Shown one piece after another: positions 29,221 to 36,691 of a stretch of 64,000 nucleotides of DNA. Numbering within the stretch: position 1 is the stretch's first letter; each line of letters starts with the position of its first letter. The notes under the pieces were generated by a model. The model saw only the letters and a program-made list of their open reading frames with translations. It searched no databases and was not told where the DNA came from. Both the position numbers and the translations under genes were made by a program. Location: positions 1,662,501 to 1,726,500 of the forward strand of contig CP127384.1 in assembly GCA_030285985.1 (NCBI GenBank). Direction: 5' to 3'. Origin of the DNA: Aquidulcibacter paucihalophilus. GTDB taxonomy: Bacteria; Pseudomonadota; Alphaproteobacteria; Caulobacterales; Caulobacteraceae.

Positions 29221-29772
29221 TCAGCCGCGGAACCCGTCTTCATCCAGAAAGGCCCGCTCCTCCGGCGTCGTCTCCCGGCCCAGGGCTGCGTTCCGGTGCG
29301 GGAAGCGGCCGAAGCGGGCGATGACGGCGTGGTGGTGCCCGGCCCAGTGGTCGTCCGGCTTGCGGTCCATCCGGGTCTGGAACAGTTCGACCTGGCGGTC
29401 CTGATCGGCGAGATCCTCGGAATGCTGGAACGGCAGGTAGAAGAACCGGCGGATATCACCCTCGACCTGCCGGTCGTGCCCGGCTTCCAGCGCGCGGCGG
29501 GCGACCATCCGCGCCAGCGGATCGGTGGCGAAGGCATGCCCCGAGCCCCGGAACACATTGCGCGGAAACTGGTCCAGCAGGATGAGCAGGGCCAGCGAAC
29601 CCTCCGGCGTCTCTGCCCATCGGTCCAGCTCGCGACGGGCGGCGGCGAAATGCGCGTCCCCGAAACCGCGCCGGAAGCGGGAGTCGAAGGCGTCATCCTT
29701 GGCGAACCATTTGCCGGGGCCGGCCTCTTTCCAGAAGGCGACGACGGCGGAAGGCGTTATGTCTGTGGTCAT
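29221..29772 (-). CDS. DUF924 family protein
   Basis: A 183-residue all-helical protein. VVAFWKEAGPGKWF at the start, LILLDQFPRNVFRGSGHAFATDPLA in the middle and RFFYLPFQHSEDLADQ are the DUF924 signature stretches. Function unknown in bacteria. The ATG at 29772 lies inside the 5' end of the divergent ilvC-like gene (ATG at 29759), so the two starts overlap by 14 bp. Confidence 0.87.
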   Translation of the reverse strand: MTTDITPSAVVAFWKEAGPGKWFAKDDAFDSRFRRGFGDAHFAAARRELDRWAETPEGSLALLILLDQFPRNVFRGSGHAFATDPLARMVARRALEAGHDRQVEGDIRRFFYLPFQHSEDLADQDRQVELFQTRMDRKPDDHWAGHHHAVIARFGRFPHRNAALGRETTPEERAFLDEDGFRG

Positions 29773-30787
29773 GACCGATCCAATAGCCGCGCCGCTCCCC
29801 GTCTTCCATGACCGCGACTGCGATCTTTCGATCATTCGAGGCAAGCGGGTCGCCGTCATCGGCTACGGCAGCCAGGGCCGGACCCACGCGCTGAACCTGC
29901 GCGATTCGGGCGTGACCGACATCGTCGTGGGCCTGAAGGCCGGCTCGGCGACCCGCGCGAAGGCCGAGGCCGACGGCTTTAACGTCCTGACCGCGGGCGA
30001 GGCCGCCGCCTCGGCCGATGTCGTCGCCGTCATGGTCTCGGACGAGGCCCACCGCGACCTGTGGCGAGACGAACTGGCCCCGGCGATGAAGCCCGGCGCG
30101 GCGCTGATCTTCGCCCATGGCCTGTCGGTTCGATTCGGCCTGGTCGAGCCGCGCCCCGATCTCGACGTCATTCTTGCCTCGCCCAAGGGCATCGGACCGC
30201 GCATCCGCGACCTCTATGAGGAAGGGCAGGGCGTCTTCTGCCTGTTCGGCGTTCATCAGGACGCCTCGGGCGGAGCCCATGGGCTGGGCCTGTCCTATGC
30301 GGCGGCGCTGGGTTGCGGCCGCAAGGGGATTCTCGAGACCACCTTCGCCGCCGAATGCGAGAGCGACCTGTTCGGCGAACAGGTGGTGCTGTGCGGCGGG
30401 GTGGCTGAACTGGTCGACGCCGCCTTCATGAAACTGGTCAAGGCCGGCTATCCGCCCGAGGTGGCGTGGTTCGAGTGCTTCTATGAGGTCAAGCTGGTCA
30501 CCGACCTGATGTACGAGCGCGGCGTTGCCGGGGCCTTCACCCGCATCTCCAACACCGCCGAATACGGGGCCTATCTGACCGGCCCGCGCATCATCGGCGA
30601 ACCGTCGCGGGCGGCGATGGACACGGTGCTGGCGGAGGTCCAGTCCGGCGATTTCGTGCGTCGCCTGATGGCCGACTATGACGCCGGCTCGCCCGATCTT
30701 CTGGCCCGGCGCAAGGCGCTGGCCGGCCGCACGATCGAGGCCGTGGGCACGCATCTGAAGGCGGTGGCGGAGAAGGCGGGGGATTGA
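29759..30787 (+). CDS. ilvC: Ketol-acid reductoisomerase (divergent class I)
   Basis: A 342-residue NADPH-dependent KARI. Rossmann motif VAVIGYGSQG at about 31, KGIGPRIRDLYEEGQGV, VHQDASG, and the metal sites ETTF...ESDLFGEQ and EVAWFECFYEVK are present, so it should be active in valine/isoleucine synthesis. It differs from common class I enzymes at several positions (GYGSQGRTH for GHAH, MVSDE for LLPDE, SPKGIG for APKGPG), so it may be a paralogue. The ATG at 29759 has GGAAGG upstream; 29771 is the alternative. Confidence 0.87.
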   Translation: MSVVMTDPIAAPLPVFHDRDCDLSIIRGKRVAVIGYGSQGRTHALNLRDSGVTDIVVGLKAGSATRAKAEADGFNVLTAGEAAASADVVAVMVSDEAHRDLWRDELAPAMKPGAALIFAHGLSVRFGLVEPRPDLDVILASPKGIGPRIRDLYEEGQGVFCLFGVHQDASGGAHGLGLSYAAALGCGRKGILETTFAAECESDLFGEQVVLCGGVAELVDAAFMKLVKAGYPPEVAWFECFYEVKLVTDLMYERGVAGAFTRISNTAEYGAYLTGPRIIGEPSRAAMDTVLAEVQSGDFVRRLMADYDAGSPDLLARRKALAGRTIEAVGTHLKAVAEKAGD

Positions 30788-30838
30788 GGCCGGGAAACCT
30801 CGGGCCCCGAAGGGCTGTCTCTTCTTTCCGGAGAAAGA

Positions 30839-30915
30839 TGGTCGGAGTGAGAGGATTCGAACCTCCGACCCCTGCGTCCCGAACGCAGTGCTCTACCAGG
30901 CTGAGCCACACTCCG
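30839..30915 (-). tRNA. tRNA-Pro (anticodon CGG)
   Basis: A complete 77-nt cloverleaf on the minus strand: acceptor CGGAGTG/CACTCCG, anticodon arm CTGCG-TTCGGGA-CGCAG with anticodon CGG, T-arm GGAGG-TTCGAAT-CCTCT, encoded CCA. The 5' C typical of tRNA-Pro is present. Confidence 0.95.
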
Positions 30916-31071
30916 ACTTGAGGAGGGGGCTTATAGCCACGGCCTTTCCCGCCCGCAAGCGCCGTTTTGCGGTGCGGTGAAATAGTCTCGAAAGCGGTTC
31001 TTGCATCGCCCGCGGCCTTCGCGTATCTCGACCGCCTTCCGGCGCTTCGGCCCCGGATGCGCCGGACCTGC

Positions 31072-31145
31072 TGGGGAATGGTGTAATGGTAACACTCCGG
31101 TTTTTGGTACCGTCATTCTAGGTTCGAGTCCTAGTTCCCCAGCCA
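31072..31145 (+). tRNA. tRNA-Gln (anticodon TTG)
   Basis: A 74-nt cloverleaf: acceptor TGGGGAA/TTCCCCA, D-arm GTGT/ACAC, anticodon loop TTTTGGT (anticodon TTG), T-arm CTAGG-TTCGAGT-CCTAG, encoded CCA. The outermost anticodon-stem pair appears to be a C-U mismatch. An integrase gene starts 86 bp downstream, so its 3' end is a likely attachment site. Confidence 0.94.
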
Positions 31146-31231
31146 TCGTCCGCTGAAACCCTGACAGAGCAAAGGATGCCCGCCTCGTAAGGGTTTGAGG
31201 GCCATGTCACCGATGCACATAGGTGATACAC

Positions 31232-32890
31232 ATGGCCGTTATGGAAAATGTCGTCAGGGTTGGCAAAACCTACAAGGTCAGGAAGCGAATTCCGGCTGAT
31301 TGCCGAGCCGCGTTCGGCGTCAGTGGTGAGTTCAAGACGGTCTCCCTAAACACCACGAACAAGCGCGAGGCGCAGGAAAGGGCCGTGCCTATCCTGGCTG
31401 AGATCGATGCGAGGATTGCCGAAACACGGGGCAGGGCCTTACCCCCTGCTCTGGATCAGCGCCTGAATCCGGGGAGGGTAGAGGAACTGATCCGGGACTG
31501 GCGCTTCCGTGAGATCGATCGTGCCTATCATGACACCTACAACGGTCAGCGAGACAATCGCGACCCCATCGCCACGTCGCAGCAGCGCTACGCTCTCCAG
31601 CATTACTCCACCATCGACCGGATCGCCGACTTCAGCGCCCGCATGGCATCCGTCCTTGGCGTCACGCCACTGCACCCCGTCATCAGTCGCACCGACGAAC
31701 GCGAGCGGTTCCGGATGGCCTGGAACGACGTCGAGACTTTCACGGCCCGATTCCCGACTGACCTAACGGGTTGGCCAGAGGAACAGGATGCGCCGCTCAT
31801 CCCGGCGCCTGGGCCGTCCACGCCGGCCACCCTGGCCGGGATGAAATTGTCCGAGTTGCGCGATGCATGGGACGGCGTGAAGCCACTCGAGGCCCGGCAG
31901 AAGGGCTATATCCGCCGCCTGATCGAATTCCTTGGCGACGTGGACATCGCCACCGTTCAGCCGCTCGACATGGACCGGTTCTTGATGGAGTTGAAGCGGT
32001 TCCCACTGACTAGGAAACCGTCAGACGAACAAGTTCCCTTCGCTGCTTTGATCGCGGCCTACGAGGGGACCGATCAAGCTCGGCTCCACACCAAGACGAT
32101 CTGGAATTGGACTGTAGTCTTCAAGGGTATGTTCGCCTTCGCCGTATCGCGCCGACTCCTCGCCCATAGCCCCGCCGCCTACATGATGAAGAAGCCGTCG
32201 GGCGAGGAAGCCAACAACCGAAACCCCTATGCGGAAGTCCACCTCGACTACATCTTCACCCGGCCGCTTTTCGTGGGGTTTTCTGGTCCGGCCGACAAAG
32301 GATACCGCGACGAGCCGGGCGAGAACGTGGTTGAGGATGCGAAATACTGGCTCCCGATAGTGGCCCTCCACACCGGGATGCGACTCGAAGAGTTGGCCTC
32401 CCTCAAGACGTCGGAGATCATCGGCGACCGCGATGTACTGGCGTTCGATCTCCGCCAGCGCCCGCTCAAGGGAGCCGAAAGCGTCAAGAACGCGTCCGCC
32501 CGGCGTGTCATCCCTGTTCACAAAGGACTGTATGGCTTGGGCTTCGTCGATTGGATGCTGGCCCGCGCCGATCAACAGACACATGTTTTCGCTGACCTGA
32601 CGACAGATGGCCAGGGCAAACGAGGGTCGCAGTTCAGCAAGTGGTGGGGGCTGTGGTGCCGTGCGAATGCCGAGACGGCGAGAGAGGGGATCGATGACCC
32701 CTCGCTGACCTTCCACTCCTTCCGGCACTCCTTCAAACGCGCCGCCCGCCAGAGCCCGGTCAAAGAGGAGGTCCATGACCTTCTGACCGGCCATCAACAA
32801 GGCAACAGCGTCGCGCGAGCATACGGGGCCGGGGTGGATCTGGTGACCCTGAAGACCGCCATGGATCAGATCAAAATCCCCTGGCCGTGA
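31232..32890 (+). CDS. int: Tyrosine recombinase / integrase of the tRNA-Gln-linked element
   Basis: A 552-residue site-specific recombinase. The N-terminus (VVRVGKTYKVRKRIPADCR) is the short DUF6538-like arm-binding head, a core-binding domain spans roughly 200-330, and the catalytic domain has HTGMRLEELASLK (Arg I), HSFRHSFKRAAR (H-x-x-R) and LTGHQQGNSVARAYG (H and nucleophile Tyr). It starts 86 bp after tRNA-Gln and reads away from it, the usual layout for tRNA-targeting islands. Start ATG 31232; a GTG at 31223 and an ATG at 31241 are alternatives. Confidence 0.9.
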   Translation: MAVMENVVRVGKTYKVRKRIPADCRAAFGVSGEFKTVSLNTTNKREAQERAVPILAEIDARIAETRGRALPPALDQRLNPGRVEELIRDWRFREIDRAYHDTYNGQRDNRDPIATSQQRYALQHYSTIDRIADFSARMASVLGVTPLHPVISRTDERERFRMAWNDVETFTARFPTDLTGWPEEQDAPLIPAPGPSTPATLAGMKLSELRDAWDGVKPLEARQKGYIRRLIEFLGDVDIATVQPLDMDRFLMELKRFPLTRKPSDEQVPFAALIAAYEGTDQARLHTKTIWNWTVVFKGMFAFAVSRRLLAHSPAAYMMKKPSGEEANNRNPYAEVHLDYIFTRPLFVGFSGPADKGYRDEPGENVVEDAKYWLPIVALHTGMRLEELASLKTSEIIGDRDVLAFDLRQRPLKGAESVKNASARRVIPVHKGLYGLGFVDWMLARADQQTHVFADLTTDGQGKRGSQFSKWWGLWCRANAETAREGIDDPSLTFHSFRHSFKRAARQSPVKEEVHDLLTGHQQGNSVARAYGAGVDLVTLKTAMDQIKIPWP

Positions 32891-33017
32891 AGAAACCGGC
32901 TTTGATTGATCCCCGTCTTTCCAAACGGACGTTCTCGGCTTTTGCAACGACTATCCGCGCGGCCTGATCGCCTAATGTTAAGGTGTAGGTGGCCTTAGCT
33001 GACTGGGGAACAACGAC

Positions 33018-33536
33018 ATGTGGATTTCGCTTCCGAGCCTCGGACGGGTCGCGGTCGCCGCATCTTTGGTCGGCTTGGCGAGTCCCGTCCAAGCTCAAGA
33101 AGCCAGTCGGATAGAGAGCCGCTTCTCGTCGATCTGGCCGCACGACTGCACCTACACGGACGACGGGGCGGCCGAGGGGCAGGACTGGGTGAGCTACCGG
33201 TGCGAGGGTGAGGGCGGAATCGCAATCTTCCTTGGCTACAGTGACGGCGTAAGATTGAGCCTCGGGTTCGGTGCGGAAAATCCCATGATCGGCTTCTTCT
33301 CTGCAGACCGTGAGCCAATCTGGCCCGTCGAATGGCGAGGCCGGGTCATCAATGGACGGTTCGTTCCCCACGGCGCGATAGCTCGCATGAAGACCCGTCG
33401 TGAGGACGATACGGTGACCTGGAATTCCGAACTCGTCGTGTTCGGATTGTCGGGTCGAGCCTGCGTCTTGGGGGAGGTCCATGGGGCTCGCGAAAATGAG
33501 CGAGCCCGCCAACTGGCCGATACCGGAAGCTGCTGA
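33018..33536 (+). CDS. Secreted orphan protein
   Basis: A 172-residue protein with a clear signal peptide (residues 1-27, ending PVQAQ) and no recognised domain. It has about four cysteines, including one near the start of the mature part (HDCTYTDD), one in YRCEGEG, one in RACVLGE and the terminal Cys, which could form two disulfides. GC content and codon use are a little less biased than in the backbone. It lies alone between the integrase and a convergent orphan gene. Confidence 0.6.
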   Translation: MWISLPSLGRVAVAASLVGLASPVQAQEASRIESRFSSIWPHDCTYTDDGAAEGQDWVSYRCEGEGGIAIFLGYSDGVRLSLGFGAENPMIGFFSADREPIWPVEWRGRVINGRFVPHGAIARMKTRREDDTVTWNSELVVFGLSGRACVLGEVHGARENERARQLADTGSC

Positions 33537-33569
33537 CTGCGGACTCTGCCAGGTGCCCGCGATTGGGCG

Positions 33570-34700
33570 TCAACCGAATTCGTCCATTCCTTCCCACCTG
33601 AACTCAAGATCATCGACCCGCGAGAACGCCCCCGACACCAGTGCGATGTCACCCTTGGGGCGCGCCGGAATAATGCAAAGGACACCCAGTTGAGTCAGCG
33701 ACTCCTTGACCGCCTGTAGGACTTCTCGCGACACCCGGCCGTTGGCGTGGGTATAGACGCCATTGAGCATCCAGCCCACATCTGTGAGCCGCAGGACTAC
33801 GATCACCGCCAAGCTCTCAATCACGAAGAACGCCAAGGCCCCGGCCGCCATCTCGTGAGAGTATCCTGATAGGCAGTTCCTATAGCGACGACCCCATTTT
33901 TCGGCTTGCTCCGGACTTATCCGAATGATGCCCGGTGCATGGTCAATCGGCAGTCCCAACGGTTCGAGCCGGTCCGCCTTGCCGAGCCACGAGCGAACGA
34001 ACTGACCTGCATTGAACCGGGTCCCCAACGCGTGGGCGGATTCTTTAAGGGCCGCGTCACTGGCCGTGCTGCACATCTTTCGGATCAGGCCCAGTCTGGC
34101 GTTGAGACGGTGACATTCTGCAGTGCTGCTGATTTGGCTGACGACGGTCGGGCTGAGAATGGCGAGGTCCAGAATCTGCACAGTTTGGAGCACGGGGTCG
34201 TCGGTCAAGCGGCAGTCGTTGATCTGCTCCAGCACTCGACGACGAGTCCGTCCCTCGGCAGTCTTGGAGCCCAGCATTTCGATCAGACGGCGGTATCCAT
34301 CGGGCGTCGAAAGAGGCTCCCAGCCGATCTTCCTCAACGATCCACAAAGAGACGGCGGCACCTCATCGAGAGCGGCCTCAACGATCTGCTGAGGCTTCAT
34401 CTTCTGGATTGCCAAGGCGAACTGAGCACGGTCAGACTCAGCCCGGTCCTCATCGAGATTGCCGTAGGCCCTGAGCAAGAAAGTATTGGGGTGGTCGAGG
34501 GCTCCAGTTGCCAGTGCGACTGCCACGGCGTTCCGCCACAGACTTTTGGATTTAGTTGCGAACAGCAGGGTGCCAGGCGCGTCTTCGTCAAGACTCACCA
34601 AGGCACTGAGCAGCCACCCCGACAACGGATAGAACCAGTCGCGACCGGGCACGCCCTCAGTAGGGTGCGGCCGGAAATGCGGATGGGGAATCTGGGTCAT
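33570..34700 (-). CDS. Orphan protein with PcfJ-like C-terminal motif
   Basis: A 376-residue protein of unknown function. Most of it is predicted helical. Near residues 275-310 it has EKWGRRYRNCLSGYSHEMAAG followed by a strand, a pattern reminiscent of the PcfJ domain (HCV-x-x-Y followed by a glycine-rich turn) found on conjugative elements; the resemblance is weak. The start ATG 34700 is plausible but no strong ribosome-binding site is visible. It belongs to the integrated element. Confidence 0.55.
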   Translation of the reverse strand: MTQIPHPHFRPHPTEGVPGRDWFYPLSGWLLSALVSLDEDAPGTLLFATKSKSLWRNAVAVALATGALDHPNTFLLRAYGNLDEDRAESDRAQFALAIQKMKPQQIVEAALDEVPPSLCGSLRKIGWEPLSTPDGYRRLIEMLGSKTAEGRTRRRVLEQINDCRLTDDPVLQTVQILDLAILSPTVVSQISSTAECHRLNARLGLIRKMCSTASDAALKESAHALGTRFNAGQFVRSWLGKADRLEPLGLPIDHAPGIIRISPEQAEKWGRRYRNCLSGYSHEMAAGALAFFVIESLAVIVVLRLTDVGWMLNGVYTHANGRVSREVLQAVKESLTQLGVLCIIPARPKGDIALVSGAFSRVDDLEFRWEGMDEFG

Positions 34701-34937
34701 GTCGCCTCAGGCTCGAGAGAGGCGGTGGCACGATGCTCAGCCGCCGGATCGGCTCTCGGGTAAGGGCTGGGCGACCATTCACGAGCTAATACCTGACTCG
34801 GATTCGTGAACTCAAGGAAAATCGACTGGCTGTTTCTAACCGCACCGAAAGCAGACTCTCTGGATGTCGGCAAAGGGTGGTGGCCTCAACCGGTGACCGC
34901 AACACGCTAACCATTCTTCGGAGATGGAGCGTGGGTC

Positions 34938-35060
34938 ATGAAGCAGCGGCGGCGGATCAATTATTCGGCGGCCCAGCGGCTGAGGTATGGGATCGCTGGA
35001 AGGCCGACGAAAACCCTCTGGAGATTGCAGCAAAAGAGAGAAATGGTGCGGCGTCTTCCG
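34938..35060 (+). pseudogene. IS30-type transposase N-terminal remnant (frameshifted)
   Basis: MKQRRRINYSAAQR at the ATG matches the start of IS30 transposases. The expected continuation (AEVWDRWKADENPLEIA, the helix-turn-helix region) is present but in the next frame, so a small deletion has broken the gene within its first 20 codons. The rest of the transposase is missing and the remnant runs directly into IS3-like sequence. Confidence 0.65.
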
Positions 35061-35292
35061 GGAGATCCACCTTGGCTAGAAGCCTGGCGGCGCGACTATA
35101 ACGAAGCCCAGCCGCACTCGAAGCTTAGCTGGCTGACCCCGGAGGCCTACGCCCGGGCGCTCACCGCGCAGATCGGCCGGTCTGCTGCGCCGGTTAATGG
35201 CAGCGCAGGCCGGCCTCTTGCCAACCCCACCAATCTTGGCTCAGATCAACCAAGGACACTCGTTATGGCTGGATGAGAAACGGGGTCACTTC
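35060..35292 (+). mobile_element. 3' remnant of an IS3-type transposase and element end
   Basis: The frame reads LEAWRRDYNEAQPHSKLSWLTPEAYARAL and then SAGRPLANP...LGSDQPRTLVMAG, which is the C-terminal end of IS3-family OrfB (W-R-x-D-Y-N-x-x-x-P-H-S-x-L). After the TGA, GGCTGGATGAGAAACGGGGT resembles an IS3-family terminal repeat. The 5' two thirds of the element are gone and the break is joined to an IS30 fragment. Confidence 0.65.
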
Positions 35293-35294
35293 AC

Positions 35295-35786
35295 CTAGTC
35301 GAGATCTTTTCGAGCAGCAGCGCGCCTTCCCTTGGACACTCTTGGTCGACGTCCAAACCCATTTTGCTTAGCTATCTGGGACCGTTTCGCGCTGTATGAA
35401 GGGTGCAGGGTGGGATAATCCGGCGGCAAATTCCATTTCTCTCGATACTGTTCTGGGGTCATCCCATGCGCGTCAAGATGGCGTTTTAGATTCTTGTAGT
35501 GTCGACCATTCTCAAAGCTTATGAGTGTGTCCGCGCCAATCGAATTTTGGATATCGAGCCACGTCAGTGATCGAACCGGCTGCCCCTCGGGCGGCAGATT
35601 AGCGGGCGACTGACGTAGACTCAGCAAGGTCCCGAAAATATCCCGGATCCGACTATTCAGGTCTTCGCCGCTCAACTGCGTAGCGGAGTTCGAGAGAAGA
35701 GCACTGACGAGTGCAATAGTTCCATCCCACGCTTGGTCTTCCAGTGCGGTCCAAGCTTTGTCGGTCCGTTCTTCAACATTCTCCAT
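35295..35786 (-). CDS. Ros/MucR-like transcriptional regulator without zinc-finger Cys
   Basis: A 163-residue protein whose C-terminal half aligns with Ros/MucR regulators: GRHYKNLKRHLDAHGMTPEQYREKWNLPPDYP and SYSAKRSQIAKQNGFGR. The first zinc ligands, normally C-x-x-(C/D) in CLEDGK, are S90 and N93 here (ISFENG), while His103 and His107 remain. Zinc-free Ros homologues are known to bind DNA, so it may still be a regulator. The first 75 residues are acidic, as in MucR. Start 35786 is chosen for GGAGAG just upstream and coupling to the previous gene. Confidence 0.75.
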   Translation of the reverse strand: MENVEERTDKAWTALEDQAWDGTIALVSALLSNSATQLSGEDLNSRIRDIFGTLLSLRQSPANLPPEGQPVRSLTWLDIQNSIGADTLISFENGRHYKNLKRHLDAHGMTPEQYREKWNLPPDYPTLHPSYSAKRSQIAKQNGFGRRPRVSKGRRAAARKDLD

Positions 35787-35787
35787 C

Positions 35788-36210
35788 TTACTCTCCATCA
35801 GGGGTACAAGCGGCCGTAGGACCGCTATGGTCGGGGGGCGGACAAGCCTGCAAATAGTCCGCGACGGCTGGTTTCTGGCCATAGTAGGCGAGCGCCCTCG
35901 CGAGTGCCGCAGTGGTGTCGGCCTCATCGAGGTCATCGCCTTGGTCATGCCCTTCTAAAGCTGCCTGCTCGGGCGATCCGCAGTTCCAAACCTGCACTAA
36001 GCCGTAGCAGCCGCCCTTGAAGCCGGTGTGTTCGCCAAAGCGCGTTGGCTGTGGGTATGCAACAATCATTCGCCCGGCTCCGTCGACCAGGTTCATCTCA
36101 TCGCGGGGCTGTTCGGGGTCCCGAGCGGCGCGGCTCCAGCCTTGAGATTCGGCGAGTGCGAGAAACTCGCGCATGAGCATAGGCTCGCGACTAGTGTCGT
36201 AGCTGGACAT
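35788..36210 (-). CDS. Orphan protein, co-transcribed with the MucR-like gene
   Basis: A 140-residue acidic protein with no recognised domain. It has GRMIVAYPQPTRFGEHTGFKGGCYGLVQVWN in the middle and a Pro-rich C-terminus. AAGGAGA upstream supports the ATG at 36210. Its stop codon lies one base from the start of the MucR-like gene and its last codons contain that gene's ribosome-binding site, so the two are translationally coupled. Confidence 0.6.
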   Translation of the reverse strand: MSSYDTSREPMLMREFLALAESQGWSRAARDPEQPRDEMNLVDGAGRMIVAYPQPTRFGEHTGFKGGCYGLVQVWNCGSPEQAALEGHDQGDDLDEADTTAALARALAYYGQKPAVADYLQACPPPDHSGPTAACTPDGE

Positions 36211-36691
36211 TGTGGTCTCCTTGCCGCGTAGCGCTGGCGATGTGGATGGAAATTATGTGAGGGAGCAGCCCCAGCTCGGGCTGTGCTCTCCGTTGGGCGT
36301 GGCGACACGCGGTTGGAGGGGGAGGCCTGCAAGGGCCAAAATATACCGACCTTCGTGTTCTAGGCCTGCCGCTCGTCGGGGAGACGCGAGACCCGGCTTA
36401 GCGGCTCGCTGGTTAGTGTAGTCCTGATCTCCCGGTAGCCCCTGAGGACGTAGGGCTGTACGGTCCGAACATCCGCCCGACTAACCACTGAGCGATAGGG
36501 CAGCGGCATCTACGAAATTGGAGCACCACAAAGGCCAGACGTCGAATCTGGATGGTCGTAATCACGACCAAGCGGCGCTCAAATTAGGCTCGGTCGGCGT
36601 AGTTCTTGGGATGTTGGGGGCCGCATGACGACGCACACAGCGCGTCCTCGGACGGCCTGCGAACACCGAGATCCATCAGCGCCAGTGAGCG
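36211..36691. other. 481-bp intergenic region without a recognisable gene
   Basis: No reading frame with credible start, codon use or homology is seen on either strand. It should contain the promoter of the minus-strand operon starting at 36210. A tRNA-like D-arm string near 36490 was examined and does not fold as a tRNA. Nothing else is recognised. Confidence 0.5.

Noticed and set aside
32990..33017. GACTGGGGAACAACG as a second copy of the tRNA-Gln end (attR)
   Set aside because: Only GGGGAA is shared with the acceptor stem, and the T-arm sequence is absent.
36470..36530. tRNA-like string on the minus strand (GCCCTATCGCTCAGTGGTTAG...)
   Set aside because: It resembles a tRNA 5' half with D-arm, but there is no matching acceptor 3' strand, no T-arm and no consistent anticodon stem.
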